DNA of 64,000 nt from Scolanthus callimorphus. Taxonomy: Eukaryota; Cnidaria; Anthozoa; Actiniaria; Edwardsiidae. Numbering within the stretch: position 1 is the stretch's first letter; every line of letters starts with the position of its first letter. The position numbers and the translations under genes were made by a program. The stretch lies in assembly GCA_033964015.1 (NCBI GenBank), contig CM066925.1, positions 7,395,998 to 7,459,997 on the forward strand, written 5' to 3'. Below are positions 1 through 11,381 of this stretch, piece after piece. The notes under the pieces are model-generated. The model had not been told where the DNA came from and made no database searches. It was given only the letters and a program-made list of their open reading frames with translations.

Positions 1-2
1 AT

Positions 3-563
3 TCCCTTAGAGCACATGAACTGACACATTCAGGAGTTAAACCTTATGGATGTCAGTACTGCAGTAAGCGCTTTACGTCGTCTAGTTACCGTACAATACA
101 CGAACGGATACACAAAGGAGTAAAACCGTATGAGTGTGAAGAATGTAACAAGAGGTTTGTGTCATCGAGTCTGTTAACAAAACACAAACGAACACATTCA
201 GGAATTAAACCTTATGAATGTCAGTATTGCAGTAAATGTTTTGCCAGATCTGATTCCCTTAGAGCACATGAACTGACACATTCAGGAATTAAACCTTATG
301 AATGTCAGTATTGCAGGAAATGTTTTCCCAGATCTGATTCCCTCACAGTACATAAACGGACACACTCAGGAGATAAACCTTATCCATGTCAGTACTGCAG
401 TAAGCGCTTTGCGTCGTCAAGTTACCGTACAATACACGAACGGATACACACACAAGTAAAACCGTATAAGTGTGAAGAATGTAACAAGAGGTTTGTGTCA
501 TCAAGTCTGTTAACAAAACACAAACGAACGAAGGCACATTCAGACAGTTTGAAATCCTTTTAA
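3..563 (+). CDS. C2H2 zinc-finger protein, 3' part
   Basis: The frame is open from the window edge to a TAA at 561-563 (186 codons), so the gene enters from the left and its start is not visible. It encodes the end of one finger and six complete C2H2 fingers of 28-residue period joined by SG(I/V/D)KPY-type linkers. Finger classes recur in order (RSDSL, SSSYR, SSSLL, RSDSL, RSDSL, SSSYR, SSSLL), which indicates duplication of a block of fingers. The last finger has five residues between its histidines, then the frame ends in a short non-finger tail. Known for the family: sequence-specific DNA binding in the nucleus. The decayed fingers directly downstream suggest that the array was once longer. 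Confidence 0.8.
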   Translation, partial: SLRAHELTHSGVKPYGCQYCSKRFTSSSYRTIHERIHKGVKPYECEECNKRFVSSSLLTKHKRTHSGIKPYECQYCSKCFARSDSLRAHELTHSGIKPYECQYCRKCFPRSDSLTVHKRTHSGDKPYPCQYCSKRFASSSYRTIHERIHTQVKPYKCEECNKRFVSSSLLTKHKRTKAHSDSLKSF

Positions 564-780
564 ATGTCAGTAAAGTATGTTTTACTAATCTGGTACCCGT
601 GCAATACATGAACGGATGCACTCAGGAGTTAAACCGTATTTTATGAAATCTGGAGTGTTAACACAACATTAACAAACACACTCAGAAATGTCAGTATTGC
701 ACTAAATATTTTACTCAATCTGACATAATACAGTACATGAACGCCAGCACACAGGAGTTACACCGTTTAAGTGTGAAGAC
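564..780 (+). pseudogene. Decayed zinc-finger repeats
   Basis: After the stop of the finger ORF the DNA still resembles finger-encoding repeats: CAATACATGAACGGATGCAC followed by AGGAGTTAAACCGTA, then a second CACTCAGAAATGTCAGTATT stretch and a third GAACGCCAGCACACAGGAGT stretch. All are frameshifted, missing cysteines or interrupted by stops. This is the degenerate tail of the same tandem finger array rather than an intron, because the repeats follow without splice signals. Confidence 0.65.
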
Positions 781-861
781 TTGTTTTACACTTGCAATTT
801 TTGCTGCCTTTTTTGTCGCGCGAGTCAAGGCGATTTTTCTTGGACGAACGTAAAACTCTTA

Positions 862-1093
862 AGCCCCTTTTACACGGCGGAATTTTTTGGCACGGCTCGG
901 ATAAAAATGGTTCTTGGACTACATCGCCACGTGATCCCGGCAATGATGAAATTTCGGTCTGGCTCTGACAAAATTTAGTACGGTAAAGCCATTTACACAG
1001 CGCAAATGTACCCGAGCCGTGCCATTAAATTTGGTACCCGTTCCACTTTTTATCCGAGCCGTGCCAAAAAATCCCTGTCGTGTAAATGGGGCT
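862..1093. mobile_element. Harbinger-type MITE
   Basis: A 232-bp non-coding element with ~50-bp terminal inverted repeats. The left end begins AGCCCCTTTTACACGGCGG and the right end reads in reverse AGCCCCATTTACACGACAGG; both arms share TTTTTTGGCACGGCTCGGAT. It is flanked by a TTA duplication (859-861 and 1094-1096), the TWA type used by PIF/Harbinger transposases. No ORF; a non-autonomous element. Confidence 0.8.
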
Positions 1094-1493
1094 TTATCGG
1101 CTGCACGAGTGTGACGTAAGCCTGGCGTGAAAACTTGAAACCAAAAATAACTTTGTACAGGCTTCATGCACTGTGAGATAGACGCTCCTAAGTACAGTAG
1201 GAAATAGGCTCCTGATATCAAATATTATCATCCCACTTGAGTTCGTCAGCCAATCAGCAACGAGATCTACTGTCCTGATATTCTACAGTATCGGGTCACT
1301 GACCTGATATGCGATTAAATATCAGGAACAGTTCGCTGAAATTTTTATAAAACTTTGTTATATGAAGGTTTCTTCAATACCATATTTGAAATTCCAGAAG
1401 TTTCCCTAACCTATTTCTCACGTTTAACTGTCAAAAGTTCATCAAAACGTGCAGATTGTAGAAATGCTGTACGGTCGCAATAGTTGTAATAAT

Positions 1494-1640
1494 TGTCGCA
1501 ACTTGTAACTATTTGTAATAAATTTGTCGTGATTTGTAACATATCGATCGCAATTTGTAATAAAGCCGTCGCAGTTTGTAAATAAAAAGCTGTCGCAACT
1601 TGTAATAAACCAAACCTGTCGCAACTTTGTAATAATGCTG
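1494..1640. repeat. Imperfect tandem repeat, GTCGCAA-TTTGTAATAA
   Basis: Five irregular units of about 25-35 bp built on GTCGCAACTTGTAATAA, with variants GTCGTGATTTGTAACA and GTCGCAGTTTGTAAATAA. Non-coding. Confidence 0.6.
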
Positions 1641-2011
1641 ATAACCATTTATATACCCCAGTCAGTATTTTTGTATTAGAAAATACCCAGATCGGAGGCA
1701 TATATGATCAGTTTATCACTGAGAACATAGCGATAGTCTATAAATTGCCTTATTAAATCACAGAAATGTGGCAGAATGGACATCCCAGCCGGGACACTTT
1801 TTCGAGCAGTTAAAAGACATCAAGCGTTATTATTCCAATATTCCATTAATGCTTTCATCATTCAATCCAAAATTTCATTTTTCAATTCGCAATATTAAAA
1901 ATGTTAAATTTCAAATTTTGATTTCTGAATACGTAATTCTTCACGGCCAGAGTACTTATTTTTAATATTGAATTGAAAATTGCATTTTTAGTTTGAATAA
2001 TGAAATCAATA

Positions 2012-2251
2012 CTACCATTTGCGTTCAACCCTGAAGCTTGACGATTTTTTGGCGCAGGTTTGTTTCAAACGTGCACGTTTTGTCGAGAAGTTGTTACGTT
2101 TCTCGCACTCTAATTGGCTGAAAAATAACGGTCAAAACAGCAGCCAATCAGCGAGTGAGAAACGCGACAACTTCTCAACAAAACGTGCACGTTTGAAACG
2201 TAAACTTACGCGAAAAAATCGTCAAGCTTCAGGGTTGAACGCAAATGGTAG
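2012..2251. mobile_element. Tc1/mariner-type MITE with TA duplication
   Basis: Terminal inverted repeats of ~45 bp: left CTACCATTTGCGTTCAACCC and right its reverse complement ending GGTAG. TA dinucleotides at 2010-2011 and 2252-2253 fit a TA target duplication. Internal arms also match (AAACGTGCACGTTT on both sides), so the whole element folds back. No coding capacity. Confidence 0.75.
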
Positions 2252-2447
2252 TAATGGAATAACGAATTGAATATTCAACTTTAGGGGAGCACGCTTCGTG
2301 TCTTTTGACTGTAACATCCAAGACTAGTTTCTAGATTTCCTAAGGATTCTCAAAATGTATTTCCGGGGGGTGGACCCCCACTACGACTACACTAAATATT
2401 TGCTCTATCAGTTTTCAATAACAAAAATTTTAGTCAACCACTTGACC

Positions 2448-3196
2448 TCATCCACACCGTATCCACATGTATGCTACAAGAGCTACTCCAATCGAAACCA
2501 GCCCAGCAAGTCGGAGAAGAATCTCTTTAATCATTCTCATCTGTGTCTTGTTCCTCCCTGAAATCTTTACTTGGTCTGACTTGACAAACGAACCTGACTT
2601 ATTCTCGTGCGGAAAAGCTTCACTAGGAATATCGCAACCAAGAACCCACACAATGGACCCCAACCATCAGTTACGTTGTACTCTAGAAGTTGATGCTCAG
2701 GAACGGTTTTCCTTACACGGTTGTCGTGCATAAGGCGATGGTGATGGTGGATTTGAGATGCCCCCGAGTGATTACTTCCTAGTAACGCATTCACTGCGCC
2801 TTTAGCATTAGAAACGTAGTCCCTGTAGGTGGGAGATAAGTAATGCAAAACATAATTCACGCAACTTCTTTCCATGTCCTCGATGTACTTTAACATCTCA
2901 CTAAGACTCGCGGCCCATGGTTCCTCTTCACGAGTGAGCAAAACGACTTTAGCGTCCGGGAAAACCTCGAGTATCTCTTGGAAGAAAAAGCTTGCGGGGA
3001 CATCGGTCACGGAGTCGACATCTTTAAACATCAGCTCAAAGTCAGGCGTCTTGCCATGATAAATTAACTCCTGCCACTCGTCGACGAAATCCTGTAGTTG
3101 CGGTATTGAGTCCAAGTTGTTATAACCTAGGATTTCTAGTGCCCGGGCCAGGGTTTTTGTTCCTGTTTTTGGCAGGCCGGCACAAATGACCTTCAT
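2448..3196 (-). CDS. Sulfotransfer_4-type P-loop protein, one apparent frameshift
   Basis: From ATG at 3196 the protein opens with the sulfotransferase 5'-phosphosulfate loop (CAGLPKTGTKT), continues with VPASFFFQEILEVFPDAKVV and LLTREEEPW, and reaches the conserved RRTVP-like segment (RKTVPEHQLLEYNV) and GWGPLCGFL. That frame then runs into unrelated sequence, while the next frame resumes with GCDIPSEAFPHENKSG and a C-terminal hydrophobic helix ending at 2448. Restoring one G in a GG run near 2638 joins them. The family (PF17784-like) is thought to transfer sulfate from PAPS; the substrate is unknown. Single coding exon as seen. Lies downstream of TTC38 on the same strand. Either a pseudogene or a one-base consensus error; the latter is favoured because TTC38 shows the same kind of loss. 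Confidence 0.75.
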
Positions 3197-4032
3197 ATTT
3201 TTAGGTTTGCGTGTTTTTTGGGAAGAAACATGCTGTGCTGATTAGCATAATTACAACGTGATTACGTAACTCGGTCCGTTCTGATCTGCTGATTGACTAA
3301 CTATTGACATAACTATTAATGACCTATGAAATGTGTAGAAATACTCCCTACGTTTCACACTTGAAAGTAAAGAAAACACCCCCCCCCCCCCCCCCCATCA
3401 TAAAAAAAGATAATAATGAGAGCGGTCCCCTGAGTCGTTTACTGTACTTGTCGTTCGTTCTGCCCGAGTTGTCATGTATTGACGAATATGAAGCACTGCC
3501 TCAGGAGTTGGAGCCGGTTTCTCGAAACTCCCGAGCAGTTTTTCGAGTTTTTTTTTTTTCGGGCGCCCGAGCAAAATTACTGTGCAAGTAGAACACTGCA
3601 CAACTTTATACAAAGCGAAAACAAAAAGATCTAACTTTACCGTTTTGTTTTGACTCGTTTCGTTTTGAGTTGCAAATCCAAAAACAACAAGAAATGACGG
3701 CAAGCAGCGAGTAATATTGTAAATTTATTATATTCGCATGTGGCATATGGATTACCAGATTTTAAAAATGGTATAAATGTCTACAAGTAAGCTATGCTCT
3801 CTTATTTAAAAAAAAAAAACATCGTACGTCATACAAGGAATCATTTACTAGCCAGCCATTCTTGGCGATTTTAATTTATTATCAAATTTATAATAAAATG
3901 GCCCATTGTATTTTGTCCACAAACGTTAGGGACCTCACCCAGAAAGTTTCACCCTGAAAGCCAAACTACACTCTTCGAATTCACTTCCTTTTTAGTCCAA
4001 CTACACAGAGGATAGGAAATCAGACCTCCTCC

Positions 4033-4210
4033 CACGGGGAATTTCTGCAGAAACTCACCCATGGGAAAAGTTGGATTTCCCATGGAAGAAGAATGAGAAG
4101 TGTTCGGATTTCCCATGGCTATTCATATGAGTTCCGAACACTTCCCATGCGTGTGCCATGGAAAATTCAGCTTTTCCCATGGACGATGGGTTTCTGCAGA
4201 AATTCCCTTG
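4033..4210. mobile_element. Foldback MITE, GGGAATTTCTGCAGAAACCC family, copy 1
   Basis: Ends GGGGAATTTCTGCAGAAACT and its reverse AAGGGAATTTCTGCAGAAAC; the body contains paired CCATGGGAAA and AAGTGTTCGGA motifs in opposite orientation. The same family occurs at 12619-12776 and 17125-17243, in TTC38 introns. The CAGGGAA-type end suggests hAT, but no clean 8-bp duplication is visible. Confidence 0.65.
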
Positions 4211-4846
4211 AGTGTCCCTTAAGCGTTTCAGCTCCAAACAAGCCCCGGTCTTCAATAGAACCGTGCAATTCAAAAACTCCTTGAAATTCATTTATTTCAC
4301 CTGCGGAAAAGATGCAATCAGGCTATCAAATATCACTTTGTTTTGGGCTATCATTATCCTCATTGATTGGGAATCTAGCATTAAAAAAAAAGAACTGGAT
4401 GGGGGATGTAGCGTTTACGGGGGGGGATGGGAACTCTTGGAGCTAAATTTCTTGTCCTTCTTATTTTCAAACTCCCCAAAGAAAAAGTGTTGATATTTTA
4501 AGCCTCGAAACCGGTCGGAAGTTAATTTCACAGAAAATACCGCTGTAATTTCTCGGGCTCTGGCCCGAACAGCTTGCACAGGCAACTGTTTCCACTGAAA
4601 ATAATGCAGGCACTTGCAAATAGGTTGTACTGAGTACAACGAAACAAATGAATGCGTCTTATTTTTGCAACGATCAATATTATTAGCTAGGGGGCCTGGT
4701 CAACCATTAACACTTTTGCCTCACTCCACCACTCCCGCCGTACCCTGTAAAAATGATTGTGAATTCACTTTTTTGTGTAAAGATACGAGTAAGAACAGCC
4801 CTAACACGAACTTCTCATCATTCCGAAAACGACTGCATACGACCTG

Positions 4847-4931
4847 TTAGTGCTGCGCCATAACCTTGGCCATTAGTCTATCAGTCATTGGTGCATTGTC
4901 CTTTAGTGCTTTACGTTCAGCCAAGAGACTC
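4847..4931 (-). CDS. TTC38: TTC38 exon 15 (stop codon)
   Basis: Encodes SLLAERKALKDNAPMTDRLM then AKVMAQH and TAA at 4847-4849. Acceptor TTTTCGTCAG. This is the usual C-terminal SLL.ER.AL......T.RL helix. Confidence 0.88.
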
Positions 4932-7900
4932 CTGACGAAAACAAAAAAGTAAACATGGCGTGAGTTGGACGATATAAGAGCCTGTGTCAGCCACTCCTTA
5001 AATTATCAACCATTTTGTGACCTTTGCCGAGCATGGCCGGTCCAGGACCCATAATCCCACATTAGTTTTGAAGCCAGCGCACTGCAGAACCTCTACTTTT
5101 CAGGCCACTTTCTTTAATAGGTGAAACCATGGAACTATGTATGTAAATCATCCTTGTTAGAACTGTATTTTGACCTACTGAACACTACTTTTAATATTGA
5201 CTTTTCGTGTCTGGTCTCTATCTCGAGACTGTGCCCAGGGGGGTACTCGGATATAAAAATGACGGGGGGGTTCGACGTATTTTTGGGGGTATGAAATTTG
5301 TAGTTAAAGTATTTTCTGGGTTGAAAATTCTACCAGGTATTTTTGGGGGGTTGAAAAATCTGCGGGTATTTTTGGGGTTGAAACTTCTGACAGGCTAGTT
5401 GATTATCAAGATACTGCCTTAAGCTTAAGGTATTTCCAGGAAACATAATGGGACAGGTGATGACAGGCAAAGACAAAAGACACTGACTCTTTGTAACACG
5501 AGAAGCTAAAAAAATTGGGTATTTTTTGGGTATCAAATTTTGGGAGCAGGTATTTTAAATTTATGGCTCAGGTGTTTTTTTGAGTATGAAATTTGCAGCT
5601 CCGTCGGACCCCCCCCCCCCCCCCCGTCATTTTTATATCTGAGTACTACCCCTGGGAGACTGTGCTTGTCATAGATCGTAATTGTAATTCAATAATATAT
5701 GTCTTTTTATTATTATATTAGTAGGGGAAACGCCTTGCATGGGTCGCCCGCTCGTGTTCTCCCCTTTGGACTCCGTTATTTTATGTATTTTCTTATGTTT
5801 AGTAGTAGTCCAATAAATCTGGTAAAATAAAAAATAAAACAAAATAAAAAATAAATATAAATTCTTTTCGTTTGATTTTAGAAGACGATCTACTTGTAGA
5901 AATCTCTAAATAAACATCTAAAAACAAAGTTTCAGATTGGATTTACCAAAAATTCAATCGAGAACATTGCTCTGTATTCCCTAAGTCAGCCGATGGAAAT
6001 GGATGATTTCTCCGACTTGGTATGTTGCTATGCTGTCAAAATGGCGGCTGACACAGGCTCTTTAATAGAGTGGGTTTCACACGAGTGTCGAACATAATAT
6101 TTGTATTTACGTTTATTTGCATTCTCATTGGTCGCTCATTTCAGTCAGCCAATCATGAACGTAGCTGTGTATTTAGTAATCACGTGCTTACCGCATGATA
6201 GTGTTTTTACCTGGCTTAGCTTACAATGAAACCAGTCACGTGATTACCGTGTGATAGTGTTTTACTTGGCTTGGCTTACAAAGAAATCAATCGCGTGCTC
6301 AGCATACTTAGCTTGTGATTTACAGACGAGGAAGAAATTCAGCAGCAATGTTTATTGGTATTACTGCAGTCACCTGTAATTTACTCTATCGTAGCAAGAA
6401 AGACTGTCAATACAAACTGACTTTGCATTCTTACCGCGCAAACTTGTGGTGGTTGTCACGTGACGACTGCATAGCGGCGTGGATCAGGAACAAGTTGAAT
6501 ACGTCACGCTGAGGGGAGATACAAGTCAAGTCAAGTACTTAGTATCTATTAATACTCTGTCAGAAAAACGTTTGTGACTCGCTGAATTTTCCCCGTCACT
6601 TTTGGCACGCGTGCGTACAACACTTTTTTACGTTACAGATAGAGCGGATTTCCGATGGCCACCGTCAGCGTTTCTATTGGCCGAGAGCAAAGTCCTTCGT
6701 CTTTAAGCCAATCAAATTGCGAAATAATCCATGAACGTGCCAATGTTCACGTCATGATTTGCTGAACGGTTTGTGAATGGCTTCCACTCCTGATTGATTT
6801 GTTGTTGAATGGCTTCCGCTCCTGATTGGTTTGTTGTTGAATGGCTCACTCCTGATTGGCTAGTGGTTTTGTGTTTGCGTTTAGTTTTCGATACTGATCT
6901 GAAATCCGCTCTATGTTTTACATACACAGGCTACCCGCAAATGGTAGAAGTGCTAAATCTAAGGCGGGAAGTGTGGTGTGACGCAACAACAGGCTAGGCT
7001 ATCGCTCGGGTTACCTGTGCATTACTGCCTCCCATATTGACCACTCTATATCGGATGGGCTTCATCAACTCAACTGCAGCCGCGAAATCTCCCTGATATT
7101 CAATACAAAACATCCAGTCAGCTAAAAACAGTGATCTCTGCCCTTATAGAAGTAAAGTGAACTATTTACAACAAAAACGTTTCAATTGAGTAAGTGCCTT
7201 TTTGGGGGGAGGGGGGGGGGGTCAAAATCGAGAATACCCTGGTTTTATGTGACCATTCACAGGGTGGATTGAGGAAGGGGGGAGAGGGCCGCCCCGCCAT
7301 TCTCGGGAGATTTTCCCATACATGCATTTCCTGTATTTGCTGGAGGAAATTTTCGTCCAATGTTTTCACTATCCCCCCTCCCCTCCCATCCCTGAATCTG
7401 CCCCTGGATGACACCGCGGCAAAACGCATTTGCTATGCGCTTAAGATTCACTGGTGTGTGAAATGAGGAAAATTGAAAAAATCTACATAACAACAGCGAA
7501 CGATACATTTTGACTTTAAAGTGCGAGGTGCAAAAGTTCAGAGAAAGATATGATCAGATTCTTGTTGCTCTACAATTTGTGGCCTTACGTTTTGTGTCTG
7601 GAGCTTACGTCTTCCGAATTTCCAAGACAGCACGAGATACTTTTGTTATGAAGATTATTTCTTTTGTTTTCATTTCACAGGAAGTGAATCTTTAGCGCAT
7701 GGCAAATGCGTTTTGCCGCAGTGTCCGCCTGGATCACTCCTTTTTAGCGGAGCTCCTTAGCGGCCGAAGGCAGCAGAGCGGAGCACCATAGGTATCGCAG
7801 GAAGAATACAGTAGCTCAAAGAAGAACTCAGGTATAACGATCGACTTCATTTTTCATGGTTCAGCGGTATTCCCATTTGGATATCGCTGGCGCGTCCGTG

Positions 7901-10900
7901 TCTGCGCGCCCCCGCACAGGTAAACCAAGACCCCGACACAGAAAAACATGTAACCGGGAGCTCCGCTTTTAGCCAGTGGCTAAATCTATGTATTAAGGAA
8001 AGCCTGTCAAATGGCTGCCACCAGAGCCTTCCCTGCGAGGTGACGAGCCGAGGATTTCTGGGTTCCAAATTTCCAAATTTTCAAAAATTTCTCTACCCCT
8101 GTGGAAATTCCAGACATCTGTACAACCCCTGTGGAAATTTGAAGAAACCCCTGTGGGAATTCCTCATTCTCTTGTGTACCTGTGGAAATTCCACAGTTGC
8201 AAATGAATACCCTGTGGAAATTCGAGGGTATAATGGATAGCCCTGGGGAAATTCCAGGGTCAAAATCTACTTTACACACCCGGGAATTCCATATTTTTTG
8301 TATACACTCTAATCCTCGCCACCCATGAATCACGCCACCCTGGAATTCCAGTTCTCAAGAGGGGGCTAAGGATTTTTTTTCCGACTGCTCATTACAAAAA
8401 ACTTTTTGTTAGTCATAGCGTCTTGTACACACACCTGATCTGCCAGCTGAAAAGCCTCACAAAGCGAGACCCCAATATCACGTGTTATGTCGCGATTTCT
8501 GCCGCTTTTTTCTCTGCGAAGAAAAATATTACTTGATTATTATTATATTAGCAAGCGTGCAAGCAAGCTGCCTGTGATAGCGCACCTGATGAAATCTCTC
8601 ATGGATTCCATCAGCTTCACCGTCATGTCTTCTTTCTTGGCTCCAAGTGTGCACATCAGCATGTGGGCGTCATTAAACAGCTGTAGAACGAACAGGAAAA
8701 AACTTGGTACTCAACGTGCTTACATAGTTCAGTCATTGCAACGTGTTATCGTCTGGCCTGTATGCTTTTTTCGTCCGGGTTTTTCATTAATTTATTTTTA
8801 CTTATTGTTTGATTGCTTTTGTTTTTGTATTTTGTGTGTCAAAATAAAACAGAAACACTGTCCACAGGCACAGCACGAAATGTGATTATCATGTGATTAT
8901 TTATGCTTATTTTTTATTGGCTATCGGGAGCGGCTTACCATCATGTGATTATTTTCATGGGGAGCCCAGTAGGGTACAAGGTCTTGCCATCTGTCACCTA
9001 CGTTAACACCTGACAAAGAGACAGGAGAAATCAATTAAACTAAGCCTGCTCCGCAAGCGTCTCATACTTTTCGGGTTTGGGTCTCCGGTTGGTTTCCTTT
9101 GGCTCGATCAATGAAGATATCGATGTATTTTCCGCCAAACATGCTCTCACTAGAATAGATTAGGGATGATCCCTAATTGGCAAATGCGCTTATTGTAGGG
9201 AATATTTATTATTTTCGTTCTATTAAAGACTATGAAACTATGAAAAGAACGAAGCAATTTGTATTGACGAACTCTAATAGAACGAAGAAATGTGTATGAA
9301 CAAACACTAAAAGTCCGCCCCCCCCCCCCCCCCCCCCCCCGCAAAAATAAGCCCCACAGCCCCCATTTTGAGGGGGGCCCCTGTTTTCCCCTAATATGAT
9401 TTAGGGGGGGGGGCTATGGAAAATTTCCAACAAAAATAACATTGAGCATAGGGGGGCCAACCATTTTTTCCCGAAAAAATTATACGAAAATACAGTAAAA
9501 ACCCGCGTATAAGAACCTGTTAGGCTAAAATTTTCATTTCAATCCCCCTCGACATAATAACCTGTAAAGGCTAAGGGACGTGTCATTATTTAGCAGGGGG
9601 GTGAGGGCTCCTATTTTTGTGGGGAGGGTCCCAATTTTTTTCTTGTGTCTAAAGGGAGGGTCCAAATTTTTTTCACTCCTGTTTGGGGGAGGGTCATAAT
9701 TTTTTCAGCGACATTTGGACGATGAAGAAAAAACGGAAGGTAAAACAGATGCCGATAGTGGTTATTTCAGCAGCTTCTCTATCATTTACATTTTTACTTA
9801 ATAGAAATTTCAGCGCATAAAAAATGACATCTAATGTACTATTTTACCAATCAAGACACTACCTTCACGCCGTTAACAAGGACAAGCGTATCTTCACGAG
9901 GAAAAGAAAACTCTCACAAAAATGCCTTGCAATGATAGACCTGGCGCGAGGAAAGCGTGAGTTCGACGTTACAAACATAGACATTCGCCATTTGGGCCGC
10001 GCTTCACGCACATGAATAATAATAACTTCGTCATTTGCGGCGCGGCCCATCAATAGAAGATTTCATCTAACCTATATAGTAGAGGTAGCGTACTTCCTTG
10101 GCTCCTGTCAGGCTTTCTTTACATACGGTACACAAAACATGTCTATCTACCCTTTCTCTGAGGCTTGGTTAAATGCGTTAATCAAAATTCGGGCGCGCTT
10201 CGCGCGCAAGGAAAGAAAAATGCGACCCCCTTTTTCAGTAATGTCTAGATCATATAGGGGACGGGAATAGGTGATTAACGATCGCGTTAATCATTGTACT
10301 TATAGATGGCGGATCACTGCATTTTTTTCGTGTATTACCCCAAATCCTCTCACGCGAGGCGATAAATAATGAGTGCGGTTCCTTAGCTTTGACAGAAATA
10401 AGAAAAAAGCAATTCCGCTATAAAGAAGAATGAAAGAGACATTGCTTTACTCGGACAAGAGTCTGACATTTTTTTCAGAAAATATAAATTAGATGGGGAG
10501 GGTCGCATTTTTTTTTACCTACGACTTGGGGAGGGTCGCATTTTTTTGTCATGTTCAAGGGGAGGGTCCTAATTTTTTTAGCCTTGTTTGAAAAAAATGG
10601 GAGCCCTCCCCCCCCCCCCCCCCCCCCCGGTAAATAATGACACGTCCTTAAATTTTAAGTTAGGTTCTTGTCAGTGGAGTTGCTGTAAAAGTGTATAAAC
10701 TCCTGAATTGGAAGATTATCATCTGGTTATATTTAAAAGTAACTGGATACTCTTTTTTTTTCTTTCATGCTTAAGTACTGTGTTCTATGTCTTTTGTGGT
10801 TAGCAATCAAAAAATTCTTTGAGTGTTTATTTGAAACTATACGAACCTATTTTAAGATTTAAGATAAATAGATAATATTAATAGCAATCTTCAGGATCAG

Positions 10901-11340
10901 TAACTATCAGTAACTACAAGAGTGGATTAACAAGAGTTAGAATCTTTCCCTACTGTATTTAATCCACATCACAGTCAGAAAAGTGTCTATTTTGAGATTT
11001 GAGTTTCGCGCGCGAAAGTATTTGAATGCTCAGGCTCGAATGCTCGTATACCCAATACACAACAAAATAGAGAATATCCTATACTTTATCTTTGCGATTT
11101 TAACGGTTTTTCCATTGATCTGCGATTTAATTTTAGGCTGGATCTCACAACTGTTCGCGTGGCGAGAAAGTGGGAACCCTGTGGATGACGAATTTCGCGG
11201 GCATCCTAGTTCTAAAAATAGACACTTTTCTGACTGTGATTCGGGCGTACATAGTAAATATGGAAACTCTTGGTAATCCACTCTTGGTAACTATCACAAT
11301 TTATGGCTAAGGGTGGGTTTGACCATGTATATGTCAGTGG

Positions 11341-11381
<41 letters not shown>

